The notes under the pieces were generated by a model, which saw nothing but the letters and a program-made list of their open reading frames with translations, had not been told where the DNA came from and ran no database searches. Position numbers and translations under genes: made by a program. Source: Centropus unirufus (taxonomy: Eukaryota; Chordata; Aves; Cuculiformes; Centropidae). From it: DNA of 64,000 nucleotides. The DNA lies in NCBI GenBank assembly GCA_013397695.1, contig VYZI01000035.1:795614-859613 (forward strand), read 5' to 3'. Shown piece after piece: positions 52,701 to 62,152 of the stretch; within the stretch, counting starts at the first letter, position 1; every line of letters starts with the position of its first letter.

Positions 52701-55700
52701 TTTTGATGTGCAGTTAATCTATTAAAGTCTTATAACACAAACTTTCACAATTTTCTTTGTCCCTACTGTTGTCCCTTCTCTTCAAAGCCCTTACATCATT
52801 GTTGTTGCTTGACTCCACAATCCTCTCAATTTTTTTCTATTCTGCTCACATAGGTCAAAATCTTGGTGTGGTGCACTTGGCCTAGCCTGACACAATGCTT
52901 AAGCTGAAAGTTTTGGAATTGGCTATGAAATACTGCTTTTACTTTATGTCTTTAATGGGGTGAAGGTGCATGATGAAGACAAACAGGGAGAAGATGCTAT
53001 TACAAGTCAAACCCAGCTGTCAAGCAAGTGAGTGCAGCAACCTTGCTAGAGATTTCCTTTATCACAGATCTGGATTTGGTCCTCAATAACAGTTTTCTAC
53101 TGAAGTTTTTGGCAGGGGGTTAGGATTCTTTCCTCCTAACGAGAAGCCATTTTGCCAGTTGCTGAATAAGAGTCCTAGCTGAAGTAGTCATGGAAGGTAA
53201 TTCTCCTTCAATGAGCCCTCCTTGTCCTGGCTAGTAGAGCGTGACATTGGAAGCAAAGAGAAATATGCTGAAGCAGATCCTTTTTTTTCTGATTGACAGC
53301 TGATGACTCCATGAACTGTAACTTACCCAGCGGAAGATCTCCAGGACAAACAGTTGTGAGCATCCTGTGTGACACATCAATTTGCAAAAAGAGAGAAAAA
53401 GTCTAAATACCTCTTTAATTTCCAAGGCAGGCTGGCTGGTCGCTGTCTACCTCCACTGACTGAACTTGGTTGTAGAGGAGATGGGTGCTTAGACAGGAAA
53501 TAAAAGCCTATGTATGGGCAAGGATATGTGATCTAATGAAGCTGCAAAGCCTTCACACAGCCATTTTGGAAGCAATGCTAGGCAGAAAACCAAAAAACTG
53601 CTCTCAGCAGTCTTTTCTTAGGTGAAATCTGCTCTACTATTGATCGGTAAAAGGCAAATCAAACAACAGCAGACACATTTTTAGGGATTAGGAGCTTCAT
53701 GTGGAAGACAGTATGTGTTTTTAATACCTTAAGCTGACTTATGGAACTGGTAAACAATGTGGAGGGTGGTGTTGGATGACCTCTTTTACAAGCCTGTCAA
53801 CATTTATAATGCATTTGATATTTCCTTCTCATCAGGATAGGATCAGTTAAGCAGTCACATTTCCCAAAGCTCAGGTTGCATTATGCTTTGTTCCACATTT
53901 CATGGTAATAAATGTTGACATAAATTTCTGTAGATTTCACATAAAGTGATTGTTAATTTATTCATGGTTGAAAAGGATGCTAAGAAAAAAGGAAAGAAAA
54001 AAAGAAGAGAAAAGACTTCTCCAGAAGACAAATACACAGCTTGCAGGATAAGAAATACAGATCTTTCATGCCTATTTGTTTTGCACACAGTGATGACTGC
54101 TACATTCTGATTAGCAATCTTGACCTAGTTAAAGTGCTATTGTTTCTCTGTGTTCCTATTCTTCTAAAAGACTGTGGCTAGACATGATATTTTATAATCC
54201 ATCAGATGTAAAATCTGCATAAAAAATATAACTATTGTGCTTCAGCAACTTGGACCAGAGCCCTGACGTTTTATTTCTAGGCAGTACATTGTGAATAATA
54301 TGGATGCATTTTATATGGTTATTATGTTCAGTTGGCAAGATATGTAATTTTTCCGTAAGTGAAGGTAAATTATGAGATTTCTAACTTACTGATTATTATT
54401 CCAGACTTGTTTTCAGCTAATGAGAATTACGTGGATACTTGTCAGCCAAGGAACACCTGTATTTGTTACTATAAATGTACTTTCAGTGGCATGTTTTAGA
54501 GCAAACAGGGAGGAAAACCTGTGTTGCCTCTTGTTCAGTATATTGACAGTGGTTATTATGCCCAAGGATCTACCAGAGCTGGAATACCAGGGAAGAAGGC
54601 CTTGTATAGACATCAGGTCTCTTCCCAAAGAACTTGTTTTTAGAAAGACAAGGATGGGCAATGGGAAGATTTGGGGTTTGTCGAGCAAACGTTGCTTCTT
54701 GTGATCAGAGTGGTCTCAGACGATAATTAGGCAAATGGGAGAGGGGTGAGGCAGGGTGGACGTGTGCTGGATTGAGCTGCCATGCTCACCAACACTGTGG
54801 GCCTGAAGGCACCTCCTCCTCCTCCTCGCTGCTCAGAGAGGGCGATTGGTCTTCCTGTGGACACAGAGCAGGCATCAGGAGGCACCTGGAGCAGAACGGG
54901 GCTGGAGCAGAAAACAGCATCTGCTACTCACACACAGGTCTTTGCACCTGTGGTAGGACCACCTTGACCCCAACATGGTACTTGACAGTGCTGTGAGGAC
55001 GCATCAGCTCTCAGTGCAGCTCCCTTTCACTCTGGGTGCCCAAAACCCCAGCTCCATCACTCAGTCCTGCAGGAAAAATTAATGTCTTTTACCAGATCAC
55101 CATCATCCAGCAGACTGAACTTTCTGAAACTGGAGTTCTAAAATCTCTCTGAAGGCAACTGTCATGCTTCCATTCTCATCCATGTCAGGTGGAAGCTGCA
55201 AATGAAGACAAAAGATTAAAAATAAATACCCTCTTGCTGTGCAGAGAAAGTGTAGAGCAGAAGGGCTGGGGTGATGCACTCAGAAGAAGATATTAAGGAG
55301 AGATGGCAGAGGGAATTTGCTGCTCTGGGTGGGAAAAAGAGTGGGAACAACCAGAGCTGCCAGATTCAAGGAGGTGTGTAGAAAGAGCAGAAATGGGAGG
55401 CCTTTTGCTTGTTCCTATAAAGTGCATCTGTATTCAGAAACAGGCTGTGAGGGTGTGCGTGTGATCACTGCGTTAGGACCAGTGGTGGCCTGGGAGGTGG
55501 CAGCTGGGGGCAGCGGCCCTGTGGCATCCTTAAGCCGTCCCTAGAGCACTTCAGTTGCTTTGGAGCCGGCCTCAGCATCAGTCACCCCATCCACTGTGTC
55601 TGCTCAAAGGTGTGAGAAAACAAGGAGTCCTCCTGTGTGCTGGGGACATGTCCGCACTGGGGAGGCTTTGCGCTGGTGAAACCTAAACCCTGCCCAGAGG

Positions 55701-58700
55701 GACACTTTCTGGCTCAGCTCGGCTCTGGGCAGTGCAGGAGGTGGCACTGCCTGTGGCTGGCAGCAAACACGGCAAAGCAATGTCTGAAAAGCAGAGCTCC
55801 TGTCATTCAGGTTCAGGCCCTAAATCCTACGGGTTGCTCCCTGGGTCCAGCCTCGGGATGCAAAGGTGCTTTCACAGCATAAATGAGAAGTAGTATTCAG
55901 CATATTTTCTTCCTTTGGAATGAATTTATTTTTTTTTTGGCCACTTTCATTGTTTGAATATTTTCTGCATTTTTCATGTAATTCCTTTACCCCTTTCCCT
56001 CTCCAGATACATGAAGGATTTTGTTTACAGTGCAGCCATAGATACAGTCACCACATATTGTAAGAATGTCTAGGAAGTCCAAAAGGGACCTTTTAAAGTA
56101 GATTTGTCTGCTGCTTCTATATTAAAAGCATAAAATCCAAAGCTGCTCTTTGAACATCAGAAGTACTACTCCACATGAACCGCTGCCGCGCTGCCTGCTG
56201 CACAAACAAAAGTGTGGTAATCATTTGGGGTTTAACTTAGTAGCACGTTATGATTTTCATCCTTTTTGTTCCACCACACAAGCTAAGAGATCTGCAAGCC
56301 TTAGTAGGAAAATATGAGACATGGAAGAACAAAGGTGGTAGGAGATCTTTTAGATATCTTTAACTAATAAAGATTAGTGGAGAATGAAAAGTAAAATAAT
56401 CCTTGCTTTCTCTGTAGTTTGCTTGGAGCGTTTTGGTGTTTTGGCTCAGCCTTATCTGTCTAGTTATAAACATTTTGTGTTGACAGTCGGATGTGGTATT
56501 AACATTTCTGACAAGGCCAAGGATGGGTTGCACTGGGGAATGATTTTTTTGGGGATCTTCAGGCACTATGGAGATACTCCATAGTGCAGATCAGAGGGAC
56601 AGGCTGTGTCTTACTTGTCCTGTAAGCTGTGAAAGTCAAAGCTGCCGGATGGTTAACCTAGGACTTCTCTCAAGTTCTCTGTTCCTACACATTGTTAAAT
56701 GAAGGGAAAAGTAAATACTAAAAGAAGTCCAACTGAAGAAGCTGCATGAAGTATACAAAAATGTTGGGGTTTTTTTGTTTTCCAGTTCTGAAAAAGCTTT
56801 CAAGCCAGAAAAAAAAAATCTCTAGTTTTACAGTTACTATTAAAATTCAACCAAAAGATGAAACAAAGGCCTATTTTTCCTTTTGCCAAAAGAGAAATTA
56901 TTTGATAGCAGATTTTGATAAGCCTTAATTATTAACTCAGTGGAACTCCTGCTGATTTGGCCTGGTGTCAGGGAGCACTGGAGAAGAAGCTTCCTCTCTT
57001 AATTACCTTTTAAGACTCAGAATAAGATTTAAATAGAACTTAATTGTCCCTCTGCTCAGAACATGCTGTCACATTGGGTCGTTTAGACCAAGTCATCCCT
57101 AAAGTTTTGCCCTCCCCTCTTGATATCCCTGAGCAGTTTGGCCAGTAACAGCAAGCGTGATCTCCAGAGGCTCAGCCCATGCACTTTTAACTTCATAAAA
57201 TCAGTGCATCCAGCACTCCCTCAGTGTACGGGCGTGGATGCCTGCTGACTCACTAGAGCCAGCTCAGTGAAAGGTCTTACAACTGCAGAGTTTGCCAGGA
57301 AACACTTGTACTCTTCGGTGGTTCACACAGCGCTGCCCACCTACCTGTGGGTTGGAGCTGTGCATGGAGGGCTTCCTCCTCTCCCGCTTGCTGTCATGAC
57401 ACTTGTTTCCCATCGCTGAACCTTTCAACATTACAAAGTTCAAGTGGTTTGAGATGTGTAATCGCAAGCCCGTTTGATCTGAAGAACATGCCGGTGTGTC
57501 AATCCTGCTTTGCAGACTGGAGGAGATAGAGCTTGAAATCTGGCACGCTCTTTTTTTACCCTCTGGAGAGTCAGGGCTATACTTGGGGGAAAAGGGCTAG
57601 AGTACTGACTTTCAATCAGTAGTTGAAAAATATGATTGCTAGAAAATTGCAAAGATTTGGGTGATTGTACCCTGGCCCTTTCCCCTCTGAAAAAGAACAG
57701 GCATAATGCCTGGGCAGCAGGGCCCTGTAGAAGACAGAGCTCATATGAAGTAGCAGAACAGAGAGGCTTTGATGGACACTGCTCATCTCACTGGACAAGC
57801 TGAGACCGGACCCTCACGAACCACCCTGGCTCATAATTGGCAAGAGCTTGGTGCCAGGAGGGAGAGAAGACTTCATCCCTTTGGGCTGCCGCATCCTTCC
57901 CGTGGTCTCACCCTCCACATCCCTAACTCAGGGGATTTGAAAGCAGGACCTTTTCAGTAGCTTGTGTGAGGTCCCCCAAGAGTCCCCAAAGCCTTCCTTA
58001 CTCTCATTGCTGCTTTAAGGTGGGGACATCTATTGACCAAGAAGTTGCCAGCATTCAGAGGGCAACGTTTGCAAAATTTGTAGTAGATGCGATAAGTCAG
58101 CACTTGTTACCTCTTCCTTCAAAATGCGTAGTGCCTTTTTTGGTAGGCACTTCAGCAGAGCAGATGTCATAAAACCTGAAGTCCTCCAGCCCATGTCATG
58201 GGAAGGAATATTTGGTTAAGGGATGTACCTGGAGATCGTGATGCTCTCTCTGGCTCTGATGCTTACTTGTGCATGTCACTATGCAAACCTCTTCCCAGTT
58301 CCCTCATATCTGCTGGCAGCTTGTTCAGCTGCAGAAGAGAAGCAGCCACTACGCACAGCACAGTGCAACGCCTGAGTTTTAATTGTATCAGAAAGCCTGG
58401 TGCGCGTCCTCTGAAATCATGCATTTTTAACAGCTCCCACTGATTCAAAATGTCAAACAAAAGCAAAATTAACTCAGAAAGGCTTTTTAACCACATAAAG
58501 CATACACACATGCAGAGGATTTATTATACATTATCTGTTCACACTTTGAAACATTTGAAACATTTGAAACCAAAACGTGTTGCCAAGTCATGTATTCTGG
58601 TGGCCCGGGGACTTCCCCATTTCCCAGGAAGATGAATTTAGGGGCATGAGAATGATTTCTAATAAATATACTGACAGCAAAGATGATGGTAAAAGGAAGT

Positions 58701-60652
58701 GCACCTTACCACGGTTTTGGTTTTTGTTTTTTTTTTCACAAAGGAAAGTACAGTGACTCATGTGTCAGAAGGAACATGCTAACCAAAGGCCATCTGAGCT
58801 TTGCAAGTGACCACCCAAAACTTCCTCCCTAGGGACACCTGATGACAAATATTTACTCCTGAAGGCCCAAGGTCTACAGACTTGTACAAACAGGCACCCA
58901 TGTGTCTTTCCTTATGAAATGAAGACATTAATCTGTGATTTAAAAGCTGTGCTGGAAACTCATTGTGAGTTTGAGATGGGATTTTTCAGTGTCAGAGAAA
59001 GAAATTATAAGTTTTATTTTTTAGGGTTTACCTCAGTGACCTGTTTATGCATTGGAAGGATAGGTGGGTATGGAGCAAGTACATATTTGTCAGTTGAGCT
59101 CTTCCCAAGCAACTCACTGGTAGTCAGTGCAGAATAAAAGTGTTCACATCTGGAGTTAGCAGGGAAGAGCTCTTTCCTATAGATAAGTTGAGGGGAACAG
59201 GCACCATAAGAGAGTATTAGGTGTCCATGGAATTCTGTAAATAGAACAGCATGATACAAATAATGTCATTTGAAGCTCTCATAAAGCATCCTTTTTCAGC
59301 TAACTGGAAAATTGGAGTTTCCAGTGTTCCCTCTGCCCACCACAGGCTCCCAAGGTGTCACAATTTCTACAAGCCGCATTTTCTCACTGGTGAACACTGG
59401 TACTTGTCAGGTGACATTTGTCTGTTCCCCCTGAGGTTGGTGCGCTTTTTCCCAGACGCAGAAAGAAAGATGAGTGGTGTTCCTGTGTGTAGTTTCCTGA
59501 TATTGTTCCCAGCTGAAATTGGCTGCATGTGTGCGGCCTGCGCGCGGGCTGCCTCCATGCTGGTTCACTGGGACAGGTGCTTGCTGCGCACATCTTTCAT
59601 GTACAGAGCTAAGGCTACAACGGGCGTACTTGCTTAGAAGTGATGTATTCTTTTATGAACTATGGTTTTGAAATTGAAAACAACCCTGTCTCTGCACCAA
59701 GTCCAAGCTCTTCAGTTCATGATGCTACACCTCTGTTTTGTGTGCACAGGGCGGGAATTTGTGTGTCCAGCCATGGCAGATGCACGTAGATCAGGCGGAC
59801 CAAAGCTCTTTTCCTTCAGCTGGCCCACAGGGCTTGTGAACAGATGAAAGGGTCGCTGTAAACATTCAAAGAAAGGAAAGAGAGTTACAGATCTCAGAGC
59901 AGTGTTGTATGGACTGTGTGTTTCATAGCAGATGTTTCAGGACATAAACAATTAGGGCTCAGTGTATTAATATACATCTCTGGAAAATAATCCGGCAATA
60001 TATCATGGGTCCGACCCTTGGCTGACATAACCTGATGTGTCTCCAGTCACTTAATTTTCAGTTTTGAACAAGTTAACATCTAAAATTTTGAACTATATGC
60101 ATCTCTGGCCAGTATAAACCTATGTGAGATCATGATGCCTGGAGCTCATGTGTGCCATCAAATTGTCTTCTAGGACCTTTGGACTGTACAGCAATCAAAA
60201 ATGGTTTTTTGGATGATACAGCAAAATCATGAGAGTGAAATCTTGCAGCACTGGATAGACAAAAGGGCAGATTTCATGACTGTGTTAGTCTCTGCTATCT
60301 GAAAATACTTTAGGTCTGTCTGGCACAGTTAGACAGGAACAAATTCAGGGCAGATATGCCTTAGGATTTGTCAGCTACAGCTCTGGCTACCTCCATCCAT
60401 TCCCACCCAGGGGGCAAAGGGAGTCTGTGATCAACTGGAGGCAGCAGTACTAGAAATATGCTTGTGGCTACGAGGACAGAGGTGGTGGTAGCAGGACTGT
60501 GTCCCACTTGAAATATATCTTCCTACAGTTCTGCACAGTGTCATTGACTGAGAAATCCCAGAGTAGCTTTCTGTACTAAGTAGCGCTTATTTGTCTGTTG
60601 ACTTACAAGATGCTTCTATCAAATAAACAACAGATTTTTCCTTTGATGTCAT
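46779..60652. other. Intronic DNA up to the exon 2 acceptor, no gene seen
   Basis: Fourteen kilobases of mostly single-copy sequence. Minor items are an A13 run at 48089-48101, two 12-bp copies at 49169-49192 (ATCCGTACCTAC) and three 9-bp near-copies at 58542-58568 (ACATTTGAA). A phrase at 53.77 kb (GTTGGATGACCTCTTTTA) is faintly CR1-tail-like. Open frames up to 129 codons have no recognisable domains. I found no RNA gene. Confidence 0.5.
58542..58568. repeat. 9-bp tandem repeat, three copies
   Basis: CACTTTGAA followed by two copies of ACATTTGAA; the first copy differs at two positions. It is a small local duplication. Confidence 0.8.
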
Positions 60653-60688
60653 CTAATGATTTTTTTTTTTTGTCTCCGCTTCTTTCAG
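60653..60688 (+). promoter_or_regulatory. MAML2: Splice acceptor of MAML2 exon 2
   Basis: A branch-point-like CTAAT (60653-60657) has its candidate branch adenosine 32 bases before the end of the intron. It is followed by an almost unbroken pyrimidine tract and TTTCAG ending at 60688. Reading in phase 0 from 60689 gives LQGSLKRKL at once, which agrees with the MAML2 protein. No other AG nearby gives the same frame with such a good tract. Confidence 0.9.
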
Positions 60689-62146
60689 CTCCAAGGCTCC
60701 TTGAAGAGAAAGCTGGTAGTAAATCTGTCGCCTGTCAACAACAAGAGACCCAATGGTGTTTCAGAGAGCTCTTTTCTTGACATTAAGAGGGTAAGAGTGG
60801 GTGATAATATCTCAGTGGGACAAGGTGGACAGCATGTTAACAATTGCCAAAGCCAGTCAATGTCAGGAACTGTGTCTGTGGCGCAAGGATCACAAAGAAA
60901 GGCTAGCAACCTAGCAAACAATACACATGCTAGTGGGAACGGCATGTTTAATATGACTTTGAAAGAGGTAAAGAAAGAACCAGGAGAAACGATGTCCTGC
61001 AGCAAACACTTAGATGGCCAGACATCCCATGAGAACATGTTCCCTAACAGATATGGGGAAGACTCGTGTGAGCCAATGATGGATCTGGAACTTCAGGAAC
61101 TATTTAATGAACTGACTAACATATCAGTGCCGCCAATGAGTGATCTCGAGCTAGAGAATATGATTAATGCCACGATAAAACAAGATGAGCCATTCAACAT
61201 TGACCTTGGACAGCAGAGCCAGAGGGCCCCTGCGAGATCTCTGCAGTTGGATAAGATGGTGATAAAGAGTGAATATGCACCAGGCATGAATCAGGCTCCT
61301 GTGGGCTCCCCACAGATGAGGCCTTCTTCTACAGGTCCAGCCTTCACTATGGCCCCTGCTGCTATGTCCACCTCTTCACCCATCCCTTCGGTGCCTCAGA
61401 ATCAAACACAGGTATCGCAGGTTTCTTCTGCATCCACTCGGCCATTGCCCAACTGGCAGGAGGTGTCTCACGCACAGCAACTCAAACAGATTGCAGCCAA
61501 CCGGCAGCAGCATGCCTTGATTCAGCAGCAACAGCAGCAGCAGAACCAGACGGCCAACTGGTCCACCTTGTCTCCGTCAGGACCTTCTCCTGGACCCTTT
61601 GTGCAAGAGAAAATCCCTAGTCCTTCCTTTCGCCAGCAGCAGTTCAGCCCACAAAGCTCAGCAATGCTAGGGGTACCAGTGAATGGAAATCAGTCCAAAG
61701 GGATGAGCAACTATGTTTATAAACCAACCACTCCCCAGAGCAATCCCATGGACATTATCATGCAACAGAAGCCTCAGGACCTCAACAGAAACTTTATCAA
61801 CAGCGCTCAGCCACCACTAGAGCAGCATCATGGCAACACAAAGCCTTTGTTTCACTTTAACTCAGAGCAAACAAACCAACAGATGCCTTCAGTTTTGGGT
61901 TCCCAAAACAAGCCTGCTCTTCTGCACTACACACAGCAGGCACAAGGTTCAACCCCGATGCAACAGCCACAGCAACAGCAGCCACAACAGCCACAGCCGC
62001 CACCTGCTCAGCCTCTCCCAAACCAGTCTCTTCAAAGGCCACCTAACATACCCCTCGCAGTGCAGCAAAAAATGATGCTTCAGAAAATACAGCAAAGCCA
62101 ACAAATCTCAGGTTTGCAGTATCCAGTCTCTCAGCAGCATAGACAG
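60689..62146 (+). CDS. MAML2: MAML2 exon 2 (mastermind-like transcriptional coactivator 2), internal coding exon
   Basis: The exon encodes 486 residues of MAML2, the nuclear coactivator that joins the Notch intracellular domain-RBPJ complex and recruits p300/CBP. It starts after AG at 60687-60688, ends before GTAAGG at 62147 and is phase 0 at both ends. The upstream in-frame ATG at 60656 lies in the intron and is not the start. Counting from the exon start: a basic segment with LKRKL (5-9) and IKRVR (32-36), probably nuclear targeting; VKKEPGE (94-100); an acidic, leucine-rich region with LQELF (135-139) and LENMI (155-159); IKSE (192-195); WQEVSHAQQLKQIAANRQQHA (256-276), typical of MAML2; a Q7 run (279-285); GNTKPLFHF (382-390); LLHYTQQ (411-417); and a Q/P-rich segment (425-443). 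These match MAML2 rather than MAML1 or MAML3. The RBPJ-binding N-terminus (exon 1) and the C-terminal exons lie outside the window. Confidence 0.96.
61523..61543 (+). repeat. MAML2: Short interrupted CAG/CAA run (Q7) in MAML2 exon 2
   Basis: Seven glutamine codons, mostly CAG with one CAA interruption, encode residues 279-285 of the exon. The run is short and interrupted, so it should be fairly stable. It lies in the glutamine-rich transactivation region. Confidence 0.9.
61961..62008 (+). repeat. MAML2: Gln/Pro-rich low-complexity segment of MAML2
   Basis: Residues 425-440 of the exon alternate short Q runs (two, four, two) with prolines. This is the position, just after LLHYTQQ, where mammalian MAML2 carries long polyglutamine tracts. 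Here no Q run exceeds four residues. Confidence 0.85.
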
Positions 62147-62152
62147 GTAAGG
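62144..62152 (+). promoter_or_regulatory. MAML2: Splice donor at the end of MAML2 exon 2
   Basis: CAG/GTAAGG is a near-consensus 5' splice site. The exon ends on a complete glutamine codon after SQQHR, and homology-like sequence stops here. The frame stays open into the intron for 58 further codons, so the open frame alone would place the end too far right. Confidence 0.9.

Larger units (their letters stand above)
1..60688 (+). other. MAML2: MAML2 intron 1, 3' part (runs off the left edge)
   Basis: This whole stretch precedes the exon 2 acceptor and contains no exon I can recognise on either strand. In other vertebrates the first intron of MAML2 is extremely long, so about 60 kb without coding sequence is expected. 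The end has a textbook acceptor: a branch-like CTAAT at 60653-60657, a T-rich tract at about 60659-60686 and AG at 60687-60688. In human tumours with CRTC1-MAML2 fusions the MAML2 break falls in this intron, since the fusion joins CRTC1 exon 1 to MAML2 exon 2 onward. The intron assignment is inferred from the exon and not from a transcript. An unannotated non-coding RNA or alternative first exon inside it cannot be excluded. Confidence 0.85.

Noticed and set aside
53761..53815. CR1 3'-tail-like phrase
   Set aside because: Only about 18 bases are suggestive and the upstream sequence does not continue the CR1 pattern.
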